A stretch of 64,000 nucleotides of DNA, taken from assembly GCF_027923545.1 (NCBI RefSeq), contig NZ_BROH01000015.1, positions 47,560 to 111,559 on the forward strand. Direction: 5' to 3'. This document shows positions 28,696 through 36,916 of the stretch, piece after piece. The DNA is from Sinisalibacter aestuarii. GTDB taxonomy: Bacteria; Pseudomonadota; Alphaproteobacteria; Rhodobacterales; Rhodobacteraceae. The stretch's first letter is position 1; every line of letters starts with the position of its first letter. The notes below the pieces were generated by a model. It did not search any database. It was not told the origin of the DNA and was given only the letters and a program-made list of their open reading frames with translations. A program made the position numbers and the translations under genes.

Positions 28696-28696
28696 G

Positions 28697-29539
28697 ATGG
28701 CGACTTTCACGCACCCGATCAGTTTCGTCAAAGAAGCCGCGCCGTTCGTGCATCTTTGCTGGAAGATGGGATGGAACGAAGCCAACGGCGGCAATTTTTC
28801 CTGGCGCCTGCCAACGCAGGAGATCGAAGGCATCCTCGCGCGCCACTATGCGGAGCTTCAGCCCGGCCCGACAGTGCCGATGCCCATCGACGAGCCCAAC
28901 CTGGACGGCGAATACTTCCTCGTCACCGGCTCGGGCCAGTTCTTCCGCCATGCGCTGGAACGGCCGAACCAGGTGTTTGGCATCGTTCAGATCGTTGAGG
29001 GCGGTAGGGCCTGGCGGCAGGTTTGGGGTTTCACTTCAGGGGCGCGGCCGACGTCAGAGTTCGCCACCCATCTTGTAGCCCACGCCATCCGCAAGCGCCT
29101 GTCGGATGGGCGTGAGCGGATGATCCTTCACGCGCATCTGCCGGAGTTCATCGCTCTCTCTTTCCTCGAGGACCTCGACAGCCGGGCGCTAACCAGGGCG
29201 CTGTGGGAGAAGATGCCCGAATGTATCGTAATCTTCCCCGACGGCGTGCGCGTGGTGCCACTCTTGTTGCCGGGCACGGTCGAGATCGCCGAGGCGTCGG
29301 CGCTTGAGTTGGAGAAATCGCGGATCATCTCGTGGAGTCACCACGGGATATTCGTTTCCGAGGAAAGCCCCGACAAGATCTTCGGCCTTGTCGAGACCAT
29401 CGAGAAAGCCGCTGCGATCCACCGCAAGGTGCTTTCGGCGGGCGGGCCAAAACGGGCCATTTCCGACGATATTCTGCGTGAGCTGACCGCAAAGTTCGGG
29501 CCCATCATGGTTGCCCGACCGGAGTGGATCGACGGCTGA
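28697..29539 (+). CDS. Stand-alone rhamnulose-1-phosphate aldolase, E. coli RhaD type
   Basis: The 280-residue class II aldolase has the E. coli RhaD pattern: GWNEANGGNFSWRL, FLVTGSGQFFRH, the zinc ligands in ILHAHLPEFIAL and the third His in IISWSHHGIFVS. It cleaves L-rhamnulose-1-phosphate to dihydroxyacetone phosphate and L-lactaldehyde, exactly the reaction of the aldolase half of the bifunctional protein three genes upstream. The operon therefore codes two unrelated-looking aldolases for one step. The start has GGGAGGGG upstream; no lesion is visible. Confidence 0.88.
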   Translation: MATFTHPISFVKEAAPFVHLCWKMGWNEANGGNFSWRLPTQEIEGILARHYAELQPGPTVPMPIDEPNLDGEYFLVTGSGQFFRHALERPNQVFGIVQIVEGGRAWRQVWGFTSGARPTSEFATHLVAHAIRKRLSDGRERMILHAHLPEFIALSFLEDLDSRALTRALWEKMPECIVIFPDGVRVVPLLLPGTVEIAEASALELEKSRIISWSHHGIFVSEESPDKIFGLVETIEKAAAIHRKVLSAGGPKRAISDDILRELTAKFGPIMVARPEWIDG

Positions 29540-29817
29540 GCTAGGGACCGGCCCAACCGACAACAGCAAGCCAGCGGGCGCTGTCAGTGGGGCTTGGCTT
29601 TAGGCGGGCAGGTCTTGTCAGAGCAAATTGTTCCGGTACAGTTGGAAGTCGGAATTTCAGTGCTGATCGCAGTCACTTGCCTGGCCATTGGCCAGCAAAC
29701 AGGGGAGTTTTGATCCGGCCTTGGAGCTGCCGGACGGGGAGGGACAGGCACCGACTTTTGTTTTGACAGTACCTTCGGGCGAGACGGCGCTGCGCAAAAA
29801 ATGCAAAGATTTGAATG
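29540..29817 (-). other. Gene-free or remnant stretch before IS6 copy B
   Basis: On the minus strand a frame is open from the IS end to a stop at 29584. It contains a Lys/Pro-rich part (VPVPPRPAAPRPDQN) and a Cys-containing tail (SNCTGTICSDKTCPPK) that could be the C-terminus of a small exported protein beheaded by the IS. I do not recognise it, and composition alone does not make it a gene. Confidence 0.25.
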
Positions 29818-30588
29818 GGCTCTGTCAGAAAAACCCGCCTTGAGTGGGGCAAGGCGGTCTCGTAGCCTTGGGCTATGACCAAAAGCTCGCCCTTCAAGTA
29901 CTTCAAGACTTCGCCTGAGATCATTCGCCTGTCGGTGATGCTCTATGTGCGGTTCCCGTTGTCTTTGCGACACGTCGAAGACTTGCTCCACGAGCGCGGT
30001 GTCGAGGTGAGCCACGAGACGGTCCGATTTTGGTGGCATCACTTCGGTCCGATGTTCGCATCCGAGATCCGCAAACGCCGGATCCAGGGCATGCGATCGA
30101 GCCGGTGGCGTTGGCACCTGGACGAGATGTTTGTGAAGATCAATGGCGAGATGCACTACCTTTGGTGAGCTGTGGACCACGAAGGCGAGGTTCTCGAAAG
30201 CTATGTCACGAAGACACGAGACAAGAAGGCAGCATTGAAATTCCTCAAGAAATCCATGAAACTCTATGGTCGGCCTCAGGTCCTGGTGACCGACAAGCTC
30301 CGGTCCTACGGCGCGGCGATGAAGGAGATCGGCAATGCCGATCGCCACGAAACCGGCCGCTGGTTGAACAATCGGGCTGAGAATTCACACCTGCCGTTTC
30401 GACGAAGAGAACGGGCAATGTTGCGTTTCCGGCGGATGCGAAGTTTGCAGAAATTTGCCGCCATCCATGCCTCGGTCTTCAACCATTTCAATTCGGAGCG
30501 GAGCCTCTCCTCCAGAGCAAACTTCAAGCTAAATCGTGCCGCCGCTCTCGCCGAGTGGCGTCAACTCTGCACGGCATAAAGGACAGCG
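29818..30588 (+). mobile_element. IS6-family element, copy B, right end missing
   Basis: The left end reads GGCTCTGTCAGAAAAAC from 29818. The transposase region is full length, but after the stop the conserved right end (GGACAG to CTGCCAGCACC) is lost from about 30588, where unrelated sequence near the mscS 3' end starts. A deletion from the IS into its neighbour is the simplest reading. Confidence 0.75.
29875..30579 (+). pseudogene. IS6-family transposase, copy B, nonsense codon
   Basis: The frame matches intact copy C over its whole length (234 codons) with the DDE residues present (HLDEMFVKINGE, VTDKLRSYG, NNRAENSHLPF), but codon 98 is TGA (30166-30168; CTT TGG TGA GCT) where other copies have CGG or CGC. 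One base pair thus separates it from an active gene. Confidence 0.9.
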
Positions 30589-30724
30589 TCATGGTTGCCC
30601 CAGCGGGCACGCAGCACCCTCTGCGAGAACTTCTTTGTCTTGAAATGGTCGAGGATCTCCCCGTCATTGGCGAGCATGCTCGACGCGGCAGGAAGCGAGA
30701 GACTGAGACTGCAGTTGGCCTTCC

Positions 30725-31660
30725 TCAGTCCCGATCACCACTGGGATGGGCAAGCTCGACAGTAGCATTGTCCACCCCGGCGTCCGGGGCTGCGCTGACG
30801 AGTTGTATCCTCCTGTAAGGAGCAATGCTTCCGGCACGGCGGAGAGCATCGTCGATCAGACTGTAGACTTCATCCCGACAATCCACGACGCGCTCGAACC
30901 GCGGTACCCAGTATCGGACGGTATAGCTGATGCCACCTTCTTCATAGGATCGCACGCGGATATCCGGGGCCGGCTCCTGTTGGATCAGTTTTCCCTCTCC
31001 TAATGCTTCCAGCATGATCTTCCGTGCGTTTCCGATTGATAGCACGTGGTCCAGAGTGATGTTGATCTGCGCGCGAAATTCCTTCTTTGGTGCGGAAAAG
31101 TTTGTGATCCGCTGACGTGAAATCTGGCTATTTGGCAAGATCATATACGTACCATCGACCGTAAGCAGCCGCGTCGTCCGCCAGCCGATCTCGATGGCCT
31201 TGCCCTGTGCCAATGTATCAATGTCAATCCAGTCTCCTATGCGGAACGGCGCTTCGATGGCAAGAGCGATGCCCGAAAGGGTGTCAGCGACCACGTTGCG
31301 GATTGCAAAGCCTAATAGCGCCAAAATGATGGTTGAGCCTGCGACGGCACCAAGCGCACCTTGCCCCAGGTAAAGCGACCCGATTGCCGCAAAGGCTGCT
31401 GTGAAGAAGAATGCAGCGATGAGGTCTTTCAAAAGGCGGGGGTAGGGCCGATTCCCACCCATCTGATCCAAAGCCATTGCCACCACACGGCTCGCAACCC
31501 ATGCAGCGGCCAGATAGATCACGGTTGTGAGAAAAAGCGAGAATTCCTCACTTGTGGCAAGAAATTCGGGCAAGTCAGATTGGTATACTGTAAGACCGAC
31601 ACTGATCAACAGAACTGCGGCTGGAAAGATAACGCGGGTCAGATGGCGGATTAAATTCAC
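30725..31660 (-). CDS. Small-conductance mechanosensitive channel (MscS family)
   Basis: The product (about 311 residues) has four hydrophobic segments and the MscS pore and beta-domain signature: TIILALLGFAIRNVVADTLS, FRIGDWIDID, TRLLTVDGTYMILPNSQI. It would open under hypo-osmotic stress to release solutes. I prefer the GTG start at 31660 because AAAGGAG lies 7 bp upstream; in-frame ATGs at 31696 and 31735 have none. The C-terminal tail after RRIQLVSAA may have been changed by the IS-associated deletion next to it. Confidence 0.82.
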   Translation of the reverse strand: MNLIRHLTRVIFPAAVLLISVGLTVYQSDLPEFLATSEEFSLFLTTVIYLAAAWVASRVVAMALDQMGGNRPYPRLLKDLIAAFFFTAAFAAIGSLYLGQGALGAVAGSTIILALLGFAIRNVVADTLSGIALAIEAPFRIGDWIDIDTLAQGKAIEIGWRTTRLLTVDGTYMILPNSQISRQRITNFSAPKKEFRAQINITLDHVLSIGNARKIMLEALGEGKLIQQEPAPDIRVRSYEEGGISYTVRYWVPRFERVVDCRDEVYSLIDDALRRAGSIAPYRRIQLVSAAPDAGVDNATVELAHPSGDRD

Positions 31661-32313
31661 GGGGAATCTCCTTTGGCGTTCGGTGCCATTCCTCATCACT
31701 GTTCGAGATACCGCAGGTTTTTGGCGGACGGACAAGTGCGCAGGAACGCCAGGTGGAACAAGATGGGATGCACGTTATCCTCCAGTCTCATCAGGAGTGA
31801 AAGCAGTGACAACTTCATGCAACAACGTTCCCTCCAACGAGGAGGTGCAGATGTTGTTGTCAAACGGTTGGGATCATTCGATCCGCGATGCCCCGAGGCG
31901 TGAAGCGGCACAACGTGACGCCCCGCCCGGGGCTACCGGCGATTGAGTGTCTGTCCTGCGAAGCACAGGGACCTCATATGTGTGCGGATCTTCATGCACC
32001 GGACATGGGCGATGTGACCCCCATTTCCAACTCTGCCGGCCGAGTAAGTCGGTATCTATTGCAGGTTTCGCGCCGACTGGGCCATTTAAGTCACTAAAGC
32101 GCCAATCCGACAATACCTACGCCGCTCGATTGACGCTCAAGCCGCGCAGACATACATTACCGCCATGATGGATCAGCTAGATCATTTTCGATTTATACTG
32201 CTGAACCGCCCGTTTCTCCGGGCGGTCTAGGCGCGTTCGCGCCTGCCATACCTCCCAGGGTCTCCTCACATACTTGAAACGTGAATGCGGTGAAATTCGC
32301 CCGAGGAGAAACT
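31661..32313. other. 650-bp mostly non-coding region between mscS and rnk-like gene
   Basis: This holds the mscS promoter and the leader of the rnk-like gene. The only candidate gene is a 46-codon frame at 31806-31946 (GTG start behind CAGGAG), with no recognisable homology. A hairpin lies at 32205-32226. The rest shows no gene. Confidence 0.4.
32205..32226 (+). terminator. 8-bp GC-rich hairpin upstream of rnk-like gene
   Basis: ACCGCCCG (32205-32212) pairs with CGGGCGGT (32219-32226) around a 6-nt loop. There is no T-run. The 13-mer CTGCTGAACCGCC (32198-32210) that forms its left side recurs at 34057-34069, again ahead of a small stress-type gene, so it may be a regulatory 5' element instead of a terminator. 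Confidence 0.45.
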
Positions 32314-32714
32314 ATGTGCGACTTCAATCAGCCCCATCAGCCAGCTATCCAACCGCGATCGCTTGCGAGAATATTGCGGAACATTCCGCTTGCCTTGCCC
32401 GCTACCGACTACCAAGAGCTCCAAGCGCATCTCGAAGATTGCGAATGTGCCTTGCGTCCTGGCTCGAAGCTGCTGGCGTATGTGCTGGCAAACAAACTGA
32501 TGAACCGTCGGCCCGAGGACGCTGTGCATCACAGCGACCTTGTGGTTGGTGGGTCCTGCGTCACGTACGTCGTAGATGGGGAGCGCCCCAGACAGGCCTT
32601 CTCGTTTATCGCGCCAGAGCAGGACTGCCCTGCGGTGTCATCCCAGTTGCATCGCTGCTTGGGGCTACGTTGATCGGTATGAAGATCGGGCAGCGTGGCC
32701 CGCTCCTAATCTGA
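32314..32714 (+). pseudogene. Rnk/GreA-C-like protein, one-base frameshift
   Basis: The frame starts at 32314 behind GAGGAG and shows a GreA/GreB C-terminal-like domain (ANKLMNRRPEDAVHHSDLVV, VTYVVDGERPR), as in Rnk-type regulators that bind RNA polymerase. Near 32594 one base is missing: in the next frame the protein continues GLLVYRARAGLPCGVIPVAS and LLGATLIGMKIGQ to 32714. As written it ends at 32673 with unrelated residues. A second, intact Rnk-type gene follows 100 bp later. Confidence 0.7.
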
Positions 32715-32813
32715 AAACGGCAGTATCAGAAGGCTTCTTGTGAATGACGTTAAAAGTCCAATTTGGGTCTCTGGGAAAAGCCAATGTCATCACCAAAGTA
32801 AGGAGAGTTAAAG

Positions 32814-33245
32814 ATGCCTCAATCTATTCAAACAGCAGCGAAGCCGACCAAACGAAATCCAAAGATCATTCTCAATGCAGAAGACCTCACGCATCTGGAG
32901 GCCTTGGCCGACGGCATGATGAAGCGTTACCCGGCTGTCGCGGACCGCCTGTTTGACGAGATCGGGCGTGCCCGTATCGTGTCATACTCAAAGATGCCCC
33001 GAGACGTCGTCAGCATGGGCAGCACCGTGACCTATCGTGATGAAAGCACCGGGCAGGAAAAATCTGTTACGCTGGTCTATCCCGACGAGGCAGATATCGC
33101 CAAGTTGCGCGTATCGGTCATGACACCTATTGGTGTCGCGCTTCTGGGCTTGGCTGAGGGCGCCAGCTTCTATTGGGACACGCGGGAAAACCAGCGGCGT
33201 ATGTTGACGGTCCTAAGCGTTAAGCAACCTTCTCTGCAAAACTGA
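32814..33245 (+). CDS. rnk: Rnk-type nucleoside diphosphate kinase regulator
   Basis: The 143-residue protein has a short helical N-terminus (ILNAEDLTHLEALADGMMKR) and a GreA/GreB-like C-terminal domain (MGSTVTYRDESTGQEKSVTL, VMTPIGVALLGLAEG), the architecture of Rnk. Such proteins bind RNA polymerase near the secondary channel and affect nucleotide pools and stress physiology. TAAGGAG precedes the ATG. It sits in an island with mscS, DUF1127 and dps. Confidence 0.8.
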   Translation: MPQSIQTAAKPTKRNPKIILNAEDLTHLEALADGMMKRYPAVADRLFDEIGRARIVSYSKMPRDVVSMGSTVTYRDESTGQEKSVTLVYPDEADIAKLRVSVMTPIGVALLGLAEGASFYWDTRENQRRMLTVLSVKQPSLQN

Positions 33246-33368
33246 AGCTGTGCGTAGACCTCGAACCGCTCGATGAACGCCGTCCTTGCAGGATGATGCT
33301 TATCTTCGATCATTTTAACGGCAGTCAGGGCTTTGTGGCTAAGGCTGCAGACGAAAAGGTTTTTTCTC

Positions 33369-33700
33369 ATGACGGTTGTTATCAAGGGCGTGGGCGTTAT
33401 CGGCGTCACCACCGCATATTATTTGGCAAAGCAAGGCGCTGAGGTCGTGGTGATCGACCGCCAAGCCGGACCGGGCCTGGAGACCAGCTACGCTAATGCA
33501 GGTCAGTTGAGCTATGGCATGACTTCTCCTTGGGCGGCTCCCGGCATCCCGATGAAAGCCGTCAAATGGATCTTCATGAAGCGCAGGCCCCGGTTCATCT
33601 GGCCGTTAATCAGCCCGACCATGCGGAAATGGTGCGTGCAAATGGTGCGCAACTGTAATCAGTAAAGCTACCGGATCAACAAAGGTCGCATGGCGCGTGT
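33369..33700 (+). pseudogene. dadA: D-amino acid dehydrogenase, N-terminal remnant
   Basis: The frame MTVVIKGVGVIGVTTAYYLA is the FAD-binding Rossmann start of DadA (with K in place of the first Gly of the motif), followed by TSYANAGQLSYGMTSPWAAP and MRKWCVQMVRNC. A TAA at 33663 interrupts it; the same frame continues SYRINKGRMARVS, again DadA-like, and then similarity ends near 33700. About three quarters of the roughly 415-residue oxidase is missing. Confidence 0.8.
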
Positions 33701-34260
33701 GTCCTGGAAAATACTGCATAGGCAAGGGTAGTCGCAGTCGCCAGCACCGCGAAAATGGCGAAAGCGCGGATGTGACCGATCCGGCAATTCACGCGCTTGC
33801 CGCGCAGCCCCCCAAGTACGAGTTCCCGTTAATGGATCCCATTTGCGCTCCGGTAACGCGGAAGTGCCGTGCCTTTACGAAAACGTATCAAAGCACATGA
33901 CCCGTCGCAAACGCTTGGCGCAGGCTCTCATCGGCGCAATTGCGCCGAGCGCTCGAGACTTACTGTGACGCTATTGAAAGGCGTATCGGCAGGGCTCATA
34001 TCAGTTTCATGACGATGTTCAGTCTTCATAAGAGGTTCCTGCTTTCAGCAGGAAAGCTGCTGAACCGCCGGTGACCCCGGGCGGGGCAGGCCAGTACGGC
34101 TGTCTCACGCCTCGGGGCTAACTCTTATCTCTCACCGATCTACACATGTGACGGAGGCTCCCGTGCTGTCCGGTTGTAACTTGCGCAATTCCGCAAGTTG
34201 ACCGCGTTCGGCTGCCCGGTCTCACGTAATAGCTTCAGTATCTCTGGAATGGAGAATGAC
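33701..34260. other. 560-bp gene-poor stretch with palindromes
   Basis: No protein-coding gene is supported. It contains an 18-bp perfect palindrome TCGGCGCAATTGCGCCGA (33931-33948), a repeat of the 13-mer CTGCTGAACCGCC (34057-34069) within a GC-rich foldable segment, and an 8-bp inverted repeat AACTTGCG/CGCAAGTT (34178-34199) about 60 bp before the DUF1127 start that may be its operator. Confidence 0.45.
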
Positions 34261-34578
34261 ATGCACCCCTATATGTTCTTTCGAAACGATCCCGCACCTG
34301 CGCTGCGCTACGCACGCGCTTATCGCAAGCCTTCAAAATCGGGGGAGGCTCTGCGCCGATGGCTGCGAGCCGCATTCCGGCGTTGGGAGCGACGCAAGAT
34401 GATTGCGGCGCTGGAAGCCATGGATGACCGGCTTCTACGGGACATCGGCATATACCGCAACGACATCCCGCGTTTGGTAGATGGCTTCGACGATCGCGAA
34501 CTTCGGATGCGCCCGCTGGCGACTACGAATGCCAAGCCGGAGGAGATCTACGAAGAGGTTTGTCGCAACGTAGCTTGA
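34261..34578 (+). CDS. DUF1127 small basic protein
   Basis: The 105-residue product has the DUF1127 signature near its middle: ALEAMDDRLLRDIGIYRNDI, an arginine-rich helix pair. In Rhodobacter such proteins are encoded with stress-induced small RNAs and act as RNA-binding regulators; others are linked to phosphate or nitrogen responses. I chose ATG 34261 (GGAG 8 bp upstream) over 34249. A strong hairpin follows the stop. Confidence 0.8.
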   Translation: MHPYMFFRNDPAPALRYARAYRKPSKSGEALRRWLRAAFRRWERRKMIAALEAMDDRLLRDIGIYRNDIPRLVDGFDDRELRMRPLATTNAKPEEIYEEVCRNVA

Positions 34579-34595
34579 GCGGCATCCCTGACCCG

Positions 34596-34625
34596 TGTCG
34601 CGCCATGGCGTTCTATGGCGCGACA
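34596..34625 (+). terminator. 11-bp perfect hairpin after the DUF1127 gene
   Basis: TGTCGCGCCAT (34596-34606) and ATGGCGCGACA (34615-34625) are exact reverse complements with an 8-nt loop, 18 bp after the DUF1127 stop. There is no T-run, so it may be a processing or stabilising structure, or part of a small RNA from the DUF1127 transcript. Confidence 0.6.
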
Positions 34626-34667
34626 ATAATGAATTTAGATGAGACGCCGCGAAAAGGAGTTGGACCG

Positions 34668-34976
34668 ATGATGCTCAGCAATGCCGATTTCGAAGAGATT
34701 TTCCCCGACTTGTTCAGGCCGGAGCGCCGCGCCCTCGTGAGCCAGTCGGTCAGGGCGGCCAGTCCCGCCTGTATCGCCCGCTGGGAAGACGATGGTGGCA
34801 GGCTCTGCGACAGGACGCAATCACACGATGTGTCTGACCGGAGAAGAGAAGTCGGCTACGCTGTCCATGATCCCGTGGAAACGCGCCATGCCCTCGAAAC
34901 GCTGCCGGTTGCGGCGGCCCTTGGAGCCGCGTGGATGATGCTCGCGAGCTTTGGTCGGGTTGTGGATGGCCGATGA
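34668..34976 (+). CDS. Hypothetical protein in stress island
   Basis: A 102-codon frame starts at 34668 with AAAAGGAG upstream. The N-terminal part MMLSNADFEEIFPDLFRPER and IARWEDDGGR look like a real short protein; the C-terminus has one hydrophobic stretch (LPVAAALGAAWMMLASFG) that could be a membrane helix. I do not recognise the family. Its position between the DUF1127 gene and dps suggests a stress role, which is inference only. Confidence 0.45.
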   Translation: MMLSNADFEEIFPDLFRPERRALVSQSVRAASPACIARWEDDGGRLCDRTQSHDVSDRRREVGYAVHDPVETRHALETLPVAAALGAAWMMLASFGRVVDGR

Positions 34977-35160
34977 TCGCAACCGTGAACGCCGCTTTGG
35001 AAGGCGCTGCGGCGTACAGTAGCGACACGCCAGGAACGACAATGAGGCTTGCCAACAACATGGCGGCCACGTCCCGATTTCAGAAAACCTGTGCGGTAGT
35101 GCCCCGGCACCACAAGGCCTCATCCGCCACACACGACAACATGTAGCAATGGAGACTCAA

Positions 35161-35649
35161 ATGCTTGATACTCAGACGAAAGTTTTGGACGCCATGAACA
35201 GGCATAGCGGCGATCTATATTCCCGTCCCGCGCTCGCGGTGCTGGGCGAGGTGTTGAATGATACTTATCGGCTGATCGTCAAATCCCATACATACCATTG
35301 GAACGTGACCGGCCCGCTCTTCTACTCGATCCACAAGATGACCGAAGAGCAATACACCGACATGTTCGCCGCGGTGGACAAGCTGGCCGAACGAATCCGC
35401 GCACTCGGTAAGCCGGCATCGGTCAACTTTGCGCCCTTGACTGCTGAAGAGGGGGGCGCTGGCGATGCACAAATTGCAGATGAGATGGTCAAGGACCTGA
35501 TCGCCGATCACGAAAGCCTCGCGCAACGGTTGCGCGCGCTTGTGAAGCTCGCGGAAGTGGAAGATGATCCGGCGACAGCCGACTTGGCCACCGAACGCGC
35601 CGCTTTCCACGAGGAGGTGGTCTGGATGCTCCGCGCGACGGCTGCATAG
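35161..35649 (+). CDS. dps: Dps-family DNA-protection ferritin
   Basis: The product (about 162 residues) has the Dps ferroxidase signature: KSHTYHWNVTGPLFYSIHKM followed by DMFAAVDKLAERIRALGKP, with His, Asp and Glu ligands shared between subunits. It forms a dodecamer that oxidises and stores iron and protects DNA during starvation or peroxide stress. I favour the ATG at 35161 (GGAG 7-10 bp upstream) over 35149. A terminator hairpin follows. Confidence 0.88.
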   Translation: MLDTQTKVLDAMNRHSGDLYSRPALAVLGEVLNDTYRLIVKSHTYHWNVTGPLFYSIHKMTEEQYTDMFAAVDKLAERIRALGKPASVNFAPLTAEEGGAGDAQIADEMVKDLIADHESLAQRLRALVKLAEVEDDPATADLATERAAFHEEVVWMLRATAA

Positions 35650-35671
35650 GTTGCCTCGACAGACAATGAAC

Positions 35672-35700
35672 GGTCCCGGCTTAGGTCGGGGCCCTTCTTT
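35672..35700 (+). terminator. Probable intrinsic terminator of dps
   Basis: GGTCCCGGC (35672-35680) pairs with GTCGGGGCC (35685-35693) including two G-U pairs, loop TTAG, followed by CTTCTTT. It starts 23 bp after the dps stop, a standard place and form for a rho-independent terminator. Confidence 0.7.
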
Positions 35701-35781
35701 GCAGGGTCCTTGCCCGCTTAGGAGGTGGCGGCTGGAAGTCTTCTCCCTTGGGTGTAAGTGATGTTCTGGAGCGCGTCGGGA

Positions 35782-36596
35782 GGTCATGTCAAAGGAACTT
35801 GGCTTGCGGCGGGGCAGGGGGCTGGATAGCGTCCCGGTATGACGAAACGCGATCCTTTCAAATACTTTAAGACCAGCCGCGAGATCATCCGTCTGGCCGT
35901 GATATTGTATGTCAGGTTTCCGCTTTCATTGCGGAACGTCGAGGATCTGCTCCATGAACGGGGTATCGATGTCAGCCACGAAGCCATTCGATATTGGTGG
36001 CATCGGTTCGGGCCGATGTTTGCATCGGAAATCCGAAAGCGGCGGATTGCCAGGATGAAATCCAGCCACTGGCGCTGGTACCTGGACGAGATGTTCTTGA
36101 AGATCAACGGTGAACGCCATTACCTCTGGCGGGCCGTGGATCACGAAGGCGAAGTCCTGGAAAGCTTCGTGACCAAGACGCGTGACAAGAAGGCGGCGCT
36201 AAAATTCCTAAGGAAAGCAATGCGCAAGCACGGACGCCCAGATGCCATTGTCACGGACCGGCTGCGCTCATATGGCGCTGCACTGAAGGAGATCGGCAAC
36301 GCCGATCGACAGGAAACGGGGCGTTGGCTGAACAACAGAGCAGAGAATTCACATCGGCCGTTCCGACGACGGGAACGGGCAATGCAACGCTTCCGCCAGA
36401 TGCGAAGTTTGCAGAAATTTGCCTCGGTCCACGCCTCGGTCTTGAACCTGTTCAATTCGGAACGCAGCCTCACCTCAAGATCACATTTCAAGCTGAACCG
36501 AGCCGCCGCCCTCGCCGAGTGGCGCGGCCTTTGCGCGGGATAAAGGACAGCCATCCTGCCCTTGCGGAGACCGGTTCGAATTGGTCTGGCAGCACC
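35782..36596 (+). mobile_element. IS6-family element, copy C, apparently intact
   Basis: At 815 bp this copy runs from GGTCATGTCAAAGGAAC (35782) to GTCTGGCAGCACC (36596); the ends form an imperfect inverted repeat of about 20 bp. It carries the only uninterrupted transposase in the window and could mobilise the damaged copies in trans. Flanking octamers (CGTCGGGA and GCCACTAC) differ, so it has probably taken part in replicon fusion or deletion. Confidence 0.85.
35839..36543 (+). CDS. IS6-family DDE transposase, intact
   Basis: The 234-residue protein has the N-terminal helix-turn-helix (FPLSLRNVEDLLHERGIDVS) and a complete DDE catalytic triad: Asp in WYLDEMFLKINGE, Asp in IVTDRLRSYG, Glu in NNRAENSHRPF with the usual Lys/Arg-rich context. 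IS6 enzymes move by replicative cointegration and, as in IS26, can gather DNA segments between copies. No stop or frameshift is seen, unlike the three other copies. Confidence 0.93.
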   Translation: MTKRDPFKYFKTSREIIRLAVILYVRFPLSLRNVEDLLHERGIDVSHEAIRYWWHRFGPMFASEIRKRRIARMKSSHWRWYLDEMFLKINGERHYLWRAVDHEGEVLESFVTKTRDKKAALKFLRKAMRKHGRPDAIVTDRLRSYGAALKEIGNADRQETGRWLNNRAENSHRPFRRRERAMQRFRQMRSLQKFASVHASVLNLFNSERSLTSRSHFKLNRAAALAEWRGLCAG

Positions 36597-36916
36597 GCCA
36601 CTACATAAATCATTGATATTAATCGATTTTACGCCTCGCGTATTGTGGCGTGTTTTTCGCGACTTGTGCGGGGTATCGACCCCTAGAGACTTGAAATTGC
36701 AGGCGAAATAGCCGCCCAATACGGCCCGAGTCTCTGTTTGGCATTTGGCGCGATACGGTTTTCGGCGGCCGCTTCTGGCGCTGGACTTGACTTGCCGTCA
36801 ATTCGAAGCCGACTGGCTCCGATCGTGTGTATTACAGCATGCCGTTGTTTGTCTGCACACCAGCAAGGATAGTAACTATTTTGCCGCGCCGGGAGCGTCC
36901 GCCCGCACGTAAGTAA
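36597..36916. other. 320-bp stretch without a gene
   Basis: After the IS copy C right end there is A/T-richer sequence with no supported reading frame and no clear repeat, up to the stop of the MIT_C-like remnant on the minus strand. Confidence 0.4.

Noticed and set aside
35782..36596. Target-site duplication around IS6 copy C
   Set aside because: The 8-bp flanks (CGTCGGGA and GCCACTAC) do not match, so no simple insertion event can be shown.
36597..36850. Possible promoter or gene after IS copy C
   Set aside because: Only an A/T-rich patch without reading frame support.
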